Source: Meghimatium bilineatum (taxonomy: Eukaryota; Mollusca; Gastropoda; Stylommatophora; Philomycidae). Taken from it: DNA of 64,000 nt. The stretch lies in NCBI GenBank assembly GCA_034231615.1, contig CM067315.1:12424559-12488558 (forward strand). Direction: 5' to 3'. Positions 45,860 to 55,885 of this stretch are shown here, piece after piece (the first letter of the stretch is position 1; the number at the start of each line of letters is the position of its first letter). The notes below the pieces were generated by a model. The model saw only the letters and a list, made by a program, of their open reading frames with translations, made no database searches and had not been told where the DNA came from. The position numbers and the translations under genes are program-made.

Positions 45860-46010
45860 CCTCTCCCAGCGATTTTTCAAAGAAAAGTAATCAAATTATT
45901 TTTTGCAGAACAATTTGGCACATAAAAAAATACGAATGACCTTGTTTAAGCAAAATCAACACCCGCTCCGCCCCCCCCCCTTTTTAGGAGAACCTATCTA
46001 CGGACCTACA
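45860..46010. repeat. Dispersed MITE-like fragment, second copy
   Basis: Pairs with 9215-9369 through 'GCGATTTTTCAAAGAAA' and 'AGGAGAACCTATCTA'; contains two C-runs. Confidence 0.45.
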
Positions 46011-46189
46011 TTGATTCAAACTCTATGCTGAAGTCGGATGTGGCAGATCGAAAGGAGGGAACCATGAAACAACCCATACCGTTTTCCGGACTTTCTAATC
46101 TTGAGAACGAACACAGAAGAAGAACGTATCAAATTTTCTCTGAATTCGATCAGAGCGAATGAATTAGTTCCTAGAACCTTTTTCAAACA

Positions 46190-46850
46190 GTACTGCAGTG
46201 TACTGTGTACCATTGTACCTGGTCACTGAGGCATACTTGCAAATAAAAAAGCTGATCTCCTGGCAAGAAAAGAGGGATCACTGGAACAGACCCGCCGAAG
46301 ACGGATGTGTTGGGCCATTGGCGCAAATAAAACGGCAACACAACGCATTTCCATTCTCTGGACTACATCCAACTGGAAATCTTGTAGGACCATTGTCCTG
46401 TTACAAGAGAAATCCAGGGGGAATTTCAGAATGAACGCTGAAGAAGAAGAAGAAGAAGACTGGAACAGATAGAATGTACTATGAATGTAAGGCTATGACA
46501 AAAGCAGAATATTACACAAGGAAGCAGAGATGGACCCAACTACAGAACCAAATGGCCCCTTCTATAAAATGTCAAGGAACAAACCATCATCTTCAGACTA
46601 CGAACTGGCCAAAGCAGACTGAGAAGACACATGTTCCGAAAACTGGAGATTGCCGAAACAGATCTGTGGAACTGTGGACTGAACTCAGAGACTGCAGAAC
46701 ACATTTTTCATGCCTGTCAACTCTACCAAGAAGAGAGGGAGAAAATATGGCCTACCGAGACGACACTCCTTCCAGAACTGAGGGGTTCCGTGAATAATCT
46801 GAAGCGAATCACACAATTCATTGAAGCTATTGGCGCTGTAACCTGATATC
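46190..46850 (+). pseudogene. RNase H LINE 3' fragment interrupted by a SINE
   Basis: Left part ends the RNase H domain (V-P-G-H then K-K-A-D-L-L-A near 46212-46268). After the SINE at 46291-46458 it resumes. The C-terminal zinc-like cluster follows (A-E-T-D-L-W-N-C-G... H-I-F-H-A-C) and ends F-I-E-A-I-G-A-V-T before the stop at about 46844. Confidence 0.78.
46291..46458 (+). mobile_element. Short (GAA)n-tailed SINE with 11-bp target duplication
   Basis: ACTGGAACAGA precedes (46280-46290) and follows (46459-46469) it. SINE sense is +: CCGCCGAAGACGGATGTG ... GCAAATAAAACGGC ... (GAA)n. The A-rich triplet tail and variable target duplication show retrotransposition rather than cut-and-paste movement. 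Confidence 0.93.
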
Positions 46851-47192
46851 TGACTGAAGCTATTGGCGCTGTAACCTCATATCTGACTGAAGCTATTGGA
46901 GCTGTAACCTCATATCTGACTGAAGCTATTGGCGCTGTAACCTGATATCTGACTGAAGCTATTGGCGCTGTAACGTAATATCTGACTGAAGCTATTGGCG
47001 CTGTAACCTGATATCTGACTGAAGCTATTGGAGCTGTAACCTCATATCTGACTCAAGCTATTGGCGCTGTAACCTGATATCTGACTGAAGCTATTGGCGA
47101 TGTAACGTGATATCTGACTGAAGCTATTAGCGCTGTAACCTGATATCTGACTGAAGATATTGGAGCTGTAACCTCATATCTGACTGCAGAAC
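46822..47192. repeat. 33-bp minisatellite grown from a LINE 3' end, 11 units
   Basis: Unit TGAAGCTATTGGCGCTGTAA plus CCTGATATCTGAC. The first unit overlaps the last codons (E-A-I-G-A-V-T-stop) of the LINE just described. Confidence 0.95.
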
Positions 47193-48511
47193 AATGAGGA
47201 AGAAGAACCTTTTCCTGTTCCCATTTCTCCTTCTTCTGTCTTTTTCTATGACAATCAATAAAATGTAATACTGCTGTAAAACTATAATAATATCAATATT
47301 AGGCATACTTATTATCGAACTATAGGTGGCTAATGTGAAACAATACAAATAACAGTACACAAGACATAATCGATGTTTCTACCAAAAGACCTTTATCAAG
47401 ATAAAATACACACATACATTAAAAAAAAACAACGTGCATGAACGACACAACTGACGTTCAAATGAACTAGAAAAATGTGGAGATGACTGGAAGGACTGAA
47501 ACTGGGTCAGAAGTGGCACAGACAGGATACACAAAAACGCAAATACATGTTAGAACGAAACAGAGAAATGACGGAACAACAGGATTAAAACGAGGACCAC
47601 ACTAGCAAAAAATAAACAAATGAATGAATGGTGTTGAGTTTAAAAGACTTCAGGGTACCAAACTTAAAAATAATCCGATTTTCAAGGGAGGATCCAGATC
47701 TATCATCCGTAGTGCAGGATCTAGGGGCCGTAACTTGGATACCAAGGGCACCACAATGGACATCAGCGTTGAAGTGTATGGTGAGAGGAGTAGGTTTACC
47801 GGGTTTGGTGGCATGAGTATGCCTACATAGGCGGTCACTCAATCTTAAGACAGTTTCAATTATATACTGCCTGGCGTTTAGAAATCGTCTTCTTCTTTCT
47901 GTCCTCATGTACCTTTCGGTGTTGAGGGGAGAGTGAGTGTACGGTCTTTGCCCTTCTATTTGCCTCCTCTGCTGTTATATGCGTTTAGAAATGATAACGT
48001 AAATGATATTACGTGATTCACATGTACAAACTTTATACATAGTGGCCTTAGGAAATGAAACACGGTGAATCTGAACTACACAAAGACATGAGTAGCAATG
48101 AACACGTTTGCAACGAACAGTGTCAAAGTGATTAGGAACATAAGTCCTAAGGTGACTGTGGACCGAGATGTCCTGAAGGTTTTGGTCACGCAAAGGCAAC
48201 CAGAGGAGAGTCCTGGAAAACGGCACGAGTATTAGGATCAGACTGGAGAAGGGAATAATGGTTGAGCAAGATACGACGGACAGTTGAGCTAGGGGGATGA
48301 ACGATGATGCCAAGTTTAACGCTACCAGATGAGGATAAAGTACTCTGAGTGTACGTCAAAGTATCAAGGCGAGATAATTTGCGGACACTGAGCCACACCG
48401 ATGAAAGGACACTGTCAGAGAACGAACGTCTATGAAAGAAATCAGTCGTCTCACAGGCTTTATCAAGAAAGTCATTATCATCATCACTGCGTAAACGATG
48501 AAGGCGAAGAA

Positions 48512-50308
48512 GCTGGGAGAATGTCAGAGAGTTGTGACAAGCAGGAGGATGTCAGAGAGTTGTGACAAGCAGGAGGATGAGAAGAAGCTGGGAGAATGTC
48601 AGAGAGTTGTGACAAGCAGGAGGATGTCAGAGAGTTGTGACAAGCAGGAGAATGAGAAGAAGCTGGGAGAATGTCAGAGAGTTGTGACAAGCAGGAGAAT
48701 GAGAAGAAGCTGGGAGAATGTCAGAGAGTTGTGACAAGCAGGAGAATGTCAGAGAGTTGTGACAAGCAGGAGAATGAGAAGAAGCTGGGAGAATGTCAGA
48801 GAGTTGTGACAAGCAGGAGGATGTCAGAGAGTTGTGACAAGCAGGAGGATGTCAGAGAGTTGTGACAAGCAGGAGGATGTCAGAGAGTTGTGACAAGCAG
48901 GAGGATGTCAGAGAGTTGTGACAAGCAGGAGAATGTCAGAGAGTTGTGACAAGCAGGAGGATGTCAGAGAGTTGTGACAAGCAGGAGAATGTCAGAGAGT
49001 TGTGACAAGCAGGAGAATGAGAAGAAGCTGGGAGAATGGCAGAGAGTTGCGACAAGCAGGAGAATGTCAGAGAGTTGTGACAAGCAGGAGAATGAGAAGA
49101 AGCTGGGAGAATGTCAGAGAGTTGTGACAAGCAGGAGGATGAGAAGAAGCTGGGAGAATGTCAGAGAGTTGTGACAAGCAGGAGGATGTCAGAGAGTTGT
49201 GACAAGCAGGAGGATGTCAGAGAGTTGTGACAAGCAGGAGGATGTCAGAGAGTTGTGACAAGCAGGAGAATGAGAAGAAGCTGGGAGAATGTCAGAGAGT
49301 TGTGACAAGCAGGAGGATGTCAGAGAGTTGTGACAAGCAGGAGAATGAGAAGAAGCTGGGAGAATGTCAGAGAGTTGTGACAAGCAGGAGAATGAGAAGA
49401 AGCTGGGAGAATGTCAGAGAGTTGTGACAAGCAGGAGAATGTCAGAGAGTTGTGACAAGCAGGAGAATGAGAAGAAGCTGGGAGAATGTCAGAGAGTTGT
49501 GACAAGCAGGAGGATGTCAGAGAGTTGTGACAAGCAGGAGGATGTCAGAGAGTTGTGACAAGCAGGAGAATGTCAGAGAGTTGTGACAAGCAGGAGGATG
49601 TCAGAGAGTTGTGACAAGCAGGAGGATGTCAGAGAGTTGTGACAAGCAGGAGAATGTCAGAGAGTTGTGACAAGCAGGAGGATGTCAGAGAGTTGTGACA
49701 AGCAGGAGAATGTCAGAGAGTTGTGACAAGCAGGAGAATGAGAAGAAGCTGGGAGAATGGCAGAGAGTTGCGACAAGCAGGAGAATGTCAGAGAGTTGTG
49801 ACAAGCAGGAGAATGAGAAGAAGCTGGGAGAATGTCAGAGAGTTGTGACAAGCAGGAGGATGAGAAGAAGCTGGGAGAATGTCAGAGAGTTGTGACAAGC
49901 AGGAGGATGTCAGAGAGTTGTGACAAGCAGGAGGATGTCAGAGAGTTGTGACAAGCAGGAGGATGTCAGAGAGTTGTGACAAGCAGGAGAATGAGAAGAA
50001 GCTGGGAGAATGTCAGAGAGTTGTGACAAGCAGGAGGATGTCAGAGAGTTGTGACAAGCAGGAGAATGAGAAGAAGCTGGGAGAATGTCAGAGAGTTGTG
50101 ACAAGCAGGAGGATGAGAAGAAGCTGGGAGAATGTCAGAGAGTTGTGACAAGCAGGAGGATGTCAGAGAGTTGTGACAAGCAGGAGGATGTCAGAGAGTT
50201 GTGACAAGCAGGAGGATGTCAGAGAGTTGTGACAAGCAGGAGGATGTCAGAGAGTTGTGACAAGCAGGAGAATGTCAGAGAGTTGCGACAAGCAGGAGGA
50301 TGAGAAGA
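48512..50308. repeat. 28/47-bp minisatellite inside the PLE RT
   Basis: Short unit GATGTCAGAGAGTTGTGACA plus AGCAGGAG (28 bp). The long unit has an extra 19 bp (GAGAAGAAGCTGGGAGAAT). The block from about 48870 to 49580 is repeated at +721 bp with the same order of short and long units and the same rare TGGCAGAGAGTTGCGAC variant. Confidence 0.97.
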
Positions 50309-50439
50309 AGTGTAGAGCAGAAAACCATGTGCATCAGTGGGTTTGTAGTAAACAGATGAGCTGAGAAAAGGGGGTTGAATAGTGACAATAATGTCAAGAA
50401 AGTTAACAAACCTAGTAGAAATGTTAGATGTGAATTGAA

Positions 50440-51075
50440 TAGCAGGGTTAAAATTGTTGATAAAATTGATGAAGCGAAATGATTATGTCACAAACATGTC
50501 AGTAATGAATAGTGACAATAGTGATAAAGTTGATGAAGCGAAATGATTCTGTCACAAACATGTCAGTAATGAATAGTGACAATAGTGATAAAGTTGATGA
50601 AGCGAAATGATTCTGTCACAAACATGTCAGTAATGAATAGTGACAATAGTGATAAAGTTGATGAAGCGAAATGATTCTGTCACAAACATGTCAGTAATGA
50701 ATAGTGACAATAGTGATAAAGTTGATGAAGCGAAATGATTCTGTCACAAACATGTCAGTAATGAATAGTGACAATAGTGATAAAGTTGATGAAGCGAAAT
50801 GATTCTGTCACAAACATGTCAGTAATGAATAGTGACAATAGTGATAAAGTTGATGAAGCGAAATGATTCTGTCACAAACATGTCAGTAATGAATAGTGAC
50901 AATAATGATAAAATTGATGAAGCGAAATGATTCTGTCACAAACATGTCAGTAATGAATAGTGACAATAATGATAAAATTGATGAAGCGAAATGATTCTGT
51001 CACAAACATGTCAGTAATGAATAGTGACAATAATGATAAAATTGATGAAGCGAAATGATTCTGTCACAGACATGT
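50440..51075. repeat. 64-bp minisatellite inside the PLE RT, about 9 units
   Basis: Unit GAATAGTGACAATAGTGATA plus AAGTTGATGAAGCGAAATGATTCTGTCACAAACATGTCAGTAAT. It includes the codons for F-R-F-I-N-F-I of the RT on the minus strand. Confidence 0.96.
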
Positions 51076-51086
51076 CAGTAATGCCA

Positions 51087-51371
51087 ATATATCATCATCA
51101 TCAACATCATCATCATCAACATCATCATCATCAACATCATCATCATCAACATCAACATCATCAACATCATCATCATCAACATCAACATCATCATCATCAA
51201 CATCATCATCATCAACATCATCATCATCAACATCAACATCATCATCATCAACATCATCATCATCAACATCATCATCATCAACATCAACATCATCATCATC
51301 AACATCATCATCATCAACATCATCATCATCAACATCATCATCATCATCATCAACATCATCATCATCAACAT
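51087..51371. repeat. CAT/CAA trinucleotide array (GAT/GTT on PLE strand)
   Basis: Mixed (CATCATCATCAA) 12-, 15- and 18-bp units. On the element's coding strand it reads (D-D-D-V)n and continues directly from H-R-Y-V-D-D. The + strand His/Gln-rich frame is an artefact. Confidence 0.95.
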
Positions 51372-51546
51372 ACCTATGAAAGAGAAATAGAAAATGGCCT
51401 TCATTGGTCCCATGAACAGACACGCATAACGGTGTCCCGTCTTAGTGGCCATAGCAAAACCTCTGATCTAATCGAGCAAGTACCCATCGATTTCAAAAGT
51501 GTAAGCACTAGCTCAGCAAGGCGTATAAGAGTGGAGGTGGATACAG

Positions 51547-51672
51547 AGGGGTGGGGACTCTTTCCCCATGTGGGATGGGGACTCTTTCCCCATGAGGGAT
51601 GGGGACTCTTTCCCCATGAGGGATGGGGGCTCTTTCCCCATGAGGGATAGGGACTCTTTCCCCATGAGGGAT
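51547..51672. repeat. 24-bp tandem repeat, 5 units
   Basis: Unit GGGGACTCTTTCCCCATGAG plus GGAT, containing the palindromic GGGGA...TCCCC pair in each unit. Confidence 0.93.
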
Positions 51673-51900
51673 GAAGAACAAACATCGAGTAAGAACAGAC
51701 AGTGCGGTAAGTGCGTTCAGAAGACAACTGAACAGAAGAACATATAGATAATGCATGCTTGGTGTCTTTTAAGAATAGGAAGATCCAGGAAAAAGGGTAA
51801 CAAAGTTTTTCTAACACTAGATAACACACACAATGACACAAACAAATCGACGTTTTGACCAAAAGGCCTTTATCAAGACAGACAATTGAAACCAAATTAA

Positions 51901-52189
51901 AACATATAATAGAAAGCGAACAGTAATAACATCGACGGTCACGGTGGTATGAGCACTCTTGTACTCATTTCTTTTAAGAATGAAGACAGTTATTTTACTA
52001 AGTGTTGGAAAATATTTTCAAGGAAGACGATTGTGCGCTCAGTGGGACAAGAGTAGCAGAGACAATAGGTCTACCATGATTAGACTTCTTGTGTAGTTAG
52101 GCAAGTGGTCTGCATAAACAGCATTCAATGACGTTAAGAGCCTCAGCAGTGATGGGAAGGTTGTTGGTACGGCTGGGAGCTTTCACAAT
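51901..52189. other. Spacer right of the PLE, nothing firm
   Basis: May contain further 5' PLE sequence, but no motif is recognisable. Confidence 0.3.
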
Positions 52190-52335
52190 ATGTTGACCAC
52201 CTTATGATTGACCACCTTATAATAGTCGCATGCCAAAAATAATCAAGGTCAACCAATAGATTTCACGCAAATTGGGGACTAGTTCATGTTTACGTTTTAG
52301 CGAACAGGTCTCCTATACTACTGACGGTCGCGGTT
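52190..52335. repeat. Dispersed non-coding element, inverted copy
   Basis: 'GCATGCCAAAAATAATCAAG' and 'GTTCATGTTTACGTTTTAGC' are reverse-complement matches to 16390-16645 and 63240-63465. Confidence 0.6.
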
Positions 52336-52544
52336 TCACGTTAGTATCCACAGCATAAAGTGTTAGCGTGTCAGTCGTCGTCTAGTAAAACTACAAGACC
52401 TGTGTTCTAGGAAAGTACTTTCTATTTATATATTTCTTTGAAAGGAAATAGTAGGCCTACCTCTTACGGTGAATTACGTCGTTGTCAACCACTCACTCTA
52501 GTTCATCTTGGTTATATCAGTGACTTTTACCATTCAATCAATCA

Positions 52545-53545
52545 ATAAACCCATAACCCTTCAGGGTCGTAGGAGTACCACATTGGATGCTTTAGCACAC
52601 AGAGTCATCCAGCGAATTCTATCCTCAGCGATGCGGATGAGTGTGGAAATATCTAGCCCTGTCCATTCCTTGATGTTGTCTGTCCATGTCTTTATTTGTC
52701 CCCCTCTGCTTCTTCCACCCTCGACAGTTCCCTGCAGTATTGTTTTTGACAAGGAATCGTGCCTGCATACATGTCCGAACCATGCTAGTTTTCGTCGTTT
52801 CACTATTGAAAGCAATGGCTCCTGGACACATGCACACATCTCTACTTTATTTCTTACGTACACATTGGTCTTATGTTCCCTATAGGAAATTCGTAGAATT
52901 CTTCTGTAGCATTTATACTCGAAAGCCTGTAATCTTCTCTCCATGTCCGCAGTGAGTGTCCAACTCTCACAACCATACAACACAACAGAAAGCACCAGCG
53001 ACCTATACAGTTTGATTTTCACTCCAACACTGATGTTGCTTTTCCAAATCACAGTTAGCCTTGACAATGACGCTAAAGCCATCTCCAGCCTTATTTTTAG
53101 TTCTGCTTTGCATTTACCATCGCTGCATATACTGGATCCGAGGTATTTCTTCTTCTTCTTCTTCTGCGTTCATTCTCAAACTCCTACTGAATCTAGCAGG
53201 ACCATGGTCCTGCTAGATTTCCAGCAGGATGTAGTCCAGAAAATGGAAATGCGCTGTGTCGCCGTTTTATTTGCGCCAATGGCCCGACACATCCGTCTTC
53301 GGCGGAGATCCGAGGTATTTGAAGGTATTCACCTCTTCAAGCTTGTGTCCATTCATCATGATATTAGTCTGGTTTTCTGTGTCTCTGCTGTTTACCAAAA
53401 TTTTGCTCTTATCTGAATTGATTTCCATTCCGTACTTGCTGGTAACTTTTTCTAACTTTGATGTTAATTCTTGCAATGATTGTTCTGACCCAGCTATAAC
53501 ATATAAAAAATACAATAATGAAGGTTGTATGTGGCGAACCACAAC
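52545..53545 (-). pseudogene. RTE-like LINE, RT C-terminal half, SINE-interrupted
   Basis: Minus strand: Y-G-M-E-I-N-S-D-K-S-K-I-L-V-N-S near 53415-53465 and F-K-Y-L-G-S near 53320-53345. After the SINE it continues I-W-K-S-N-I-S, L-V-L-S-V-V-L-Y-G-C-E-S-W-T-L-T, W-F-G-H-V, and G-T-V-E-G-G-R-S-R-G-G-Q. The 52561-53082 part is open for 173 codons, so this copy is fairly young. Confidence 0.85.
53149..53306 (-). mobile_element. Short SINE with 14-bp target duplication and 30-bp palindrome
   Basis: GATCCGAGGTATTT flanks it at 53135-53148 and 53307-53320. 53190-53219 is a perfect 30-bp palindrome centred on ACCATGGT (half-arm AATCTAGCAGGACCA). This is the best-preserved copy of the family. Confidence 0.95.
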
Positions 53546-53927
53546 CTTCCAGTTAGGCCTTACGCTCAGGAAGCTGGTCTCACGACCAAGAAGGCACAGA
53601 TTAAATCACAGAATGTGTTAGGTTTTGTTCTGGAGTTACAATTCAAACCTCCCCCTCTTCAGACGTAGTGGTTGACTGTTGCAATAAAGTACACTTTATT
53701 ACCATAGTTAAATTTCCCCATTTCTCCTCTAGGAAAGAAAATTGCGTAAAGTTAAATATACATACATACTCGTCATTCTAAAAAAAAAAAAAAGCACAGA
53801 CATAAAAATGACATAAATGCATAATACAAAGAGATTCAATGATCCCCCTTTTTTCATCTTTATATTCCAAATCTGTATATTTTTGACCTACTTTTCCCTC
53901 CATCACTCTTGACCCAATTTCTGTACC
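53546..53927. other. Spacer, nothing recognised
   Basis: Contains a 14-base A run near 53780; no gene seen. Confidence 0.3.
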
Positions 53928-53935
53928 TTCTAACA

Positions 53936-55435
53936 CAGCGCTTCTCAAATATATTTCCCCGCGGGCTGGATATTTGTTTCCCAATCTACTGCGAACCGAC
54001 ACCGGTGCTGAGGGTCGTATGTCTTATATGACAATTTATGTGACATATGATAGGAAGATAAACTGATTACATTTTTCCTTTATACTTTTTTAAAATACTA
54101 TGACGGATTATGTACACTATCTTGCAGTGGCGTAGCGTGAATTTTTAGTGTAGGGACGCCAAGTGACTATTTAAAAAGTAGGTATGCAGCTCTTTCCCCT
54201 TTTTTTCCACTAGAAGCACGTATATAAAATATTAACTAATTTTGAAAAACATGCCTTATATAATCTTGTAATACAACTCCATCCGTATGTTCTTCGTTTC
54301 TGCGAAAAATGTTCAGTACTCTCACAAACATACGATTCAAAATAAAGGCATATAATCTTGAATTATACACATTCACTTGGTGTTATCGTTGAATCAGTTT
54401 ACAGAAAACCTTCAAGGTATTATCCAAAAACAGACTGGCTTATTGACTAACACATTATTGTTCACTACATGACACAGTTCCCTACATCACACTTAAAAAA
54501 ACAACCCAGAACCATGTTGTGGTGATAACGTCACATTGTAACATATGGGAAATTTCCAGTTCTGAGAACTACACATTATCATAAACTATTTCTAAGGATA
54601 TGGTTGGTCTGAAGCCAGCGCCTGAAAGAACAAGTCAATCTCTATTGCAAGATAAAAGCTCAGGTTTTCTGCAGCGAATGAAGTTTACAGCTCTGAATGA
54701 AAACATATGCTATAATGTTTTGACGTCAAGGACAGGTAACTTTCAACAAAAATAATAAACCTGCGATTATCTTTCTGTAATGATTATAGTTTTTCTTACT
54801 TTTCTTTTCGTTTTATACTCTGTATGGCTTAAAGCTTCATTACTTATTTATGTTTTGTTTAATCAGCGAAATCACTGTTTTATATTTACATATTTACTGT
54901 ATGGACTTACGCGACTTGCAGACGGTCATTTAGCAACAGGAAGAAACAAACCGTTGAATACTTTCTCAGAGAATGTGAATTTTCAAGTGATCATATCACA
55001 TCAACGATCATATCACATCAACGATCATATCACATCAACGATCATATCACAGCAAGGGAAGATTTATCTTATCGTCTTTCTCATTTTTTTCTTCCATATC
55101 TTTAAACATATTATTCCTGAACAATGTTGCTCCCGCACGCAGGTTCTGCCTCCAGATATCCGGTAATTTCGACCGTGTTTTCCCAGTTCTTTTTCATTCC
55201 ACGTGTAAGCCTTTGAATGAGGATTTACATATATCATTATACCTTAGCATTGGTCTGTCGCAGGCATACCCCCATAGTTTTAAATCTACATCGGTGTGAT
55301 GTGGACTTGAAAATTGGTCACTAACAGTTCGCGGACTTGCGGATCGGTCATTGATAGTTCGCAGACTTGCCGACCGGTTACTATATGGTCCTCGGACTGG
55401 CATCGGTGCACGGACCCCCACTTTGAGAAACGCTA
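53936..55435. mobile_element. 1.5-kb non-autonomous hAT element
   Basis: Left terminus CAGCGCTTCTCAAATA; right terminus, inverted, TAGCGTTTCTCAAAGTGGGG. Flanks TTCTAACA (53928-53935) and TTCCAACA (55436-55443) match at 7 of 8 bases as an old target duplication. No transposase motifs are readable inside. A hAT-like end CAGTGGCGTAGCGTG at 54125 suggests a second, nested remnant. Confidence 0.82.
54987..55052. repeat. 17-bp tandem repeat, 4 units
   Basis: GATCATATCACATCAAC units within the hAT element. Confidence 0.9.
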
Positions 55436-55799
55436 TTCCAACAAACCCACACATCTGATATTGTTCTAATTTAAATCCATACTTTCCGCCATCTTGTCCT
55501 ACTTTGAAACGGTATACCAGTTTGGACAATTCCTTCTCCAATATTGTCCTACGGGTTGATTCCAAACAACGGCACTCATCTTGACTGAAGCGATTGATTA
55601 TTGATGACCAATTATGGTAAAAAGTCTGTGAATTGTGGGCATGTTTCTTCTGCAAGAATTGGTTGGAAAAGAATTCTTCAAATGTGTCATTCTGATAGCC
55701 TTCTCCAGATCAGTTCTACGCGCTTATCGCCTTCTTCTTCTGAATCAAGCAGAGTCGCGTAAAAATTGGTTCATAGAGTTAGGAAGTGGATATTTTCAG

Positions 55800-55885
55800 A
55801 GAAATAAACGGTCTCCCTTTGCGTTCGTTCTCAAACTCCTGCAGATTACCGGACTGTATTCCAGAAAACTGAATGGTTTGATGTG
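55800..55885 (+). mobile_element. Long SINE head fragment
   Basis: 'CTCAAACTCCTGCAGATTAC' to 'GTGATAGTTTACA' matches the start of the + oriented copies. Confidence 0.6.

Larger units (their letters stand above)
47340..51900 (-). pseudogene. Penelope-like retroelement (PLE) with arrays inside the ORF
   Basis: Minus-strand order, 5' to 3'. A terminal-repeat motif lies at 51846-51878. An RT fragment ending Y-A-C-L-F-M-G lies at 51390-51440, and H-R-Y-V-D-D of the catalytic site near 51365-51380. Next come F-R-F-I-N-F-I...F-L-D-I-I-V and Y-Y-K-P-T-D-A-H-G at 50310-50480. F-S-Q-L-L-R-L-H-R-L-R-S-D-D-D lies near 48480-48525. The inter-domain region around L-V-A-F-A is near 48186-48250, and the C...C cluster C-K-R-V-H-C-Y-S-C near 48085-48110. 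The GIY-YIG endonuclease remnant (Y-I-I-E-T...R-L-S-D-R, ending F-K-F-G-T-L) is at 47640-47870. The terminal motif repeats at 47369-47402. This RT plus GIY-YIG order defines Penelope-like elements. Frameshifts and three tandem arrays inactivate it. Confidence 0.85.

Noticed and set aside
48498-50148. Many 60-70 codon frames and a CRISPR-like look of regular repeats
   Set aside because: No unique spacers separate the repeats; it is a eukaryotic minisatellite inside a PLE.
51024-51650. His/Gln-rich 208-codon + frame, metal-binding-like
   Set aside because: It is the strand opposite to the PLE and composed of CAT/CAA repeats plus a 24-bp array.
52561-53082. 173-codon minus frame as a host gene
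   Set aside because: All motifs are those of an RTE-like LINE C-terminus, with its other half displaced by a SINE.
55194-55655. 153-codon minus frame
   Set aside because: It crosses the right end and target duplication of the hAT element, so it cannot be a conserved gene.
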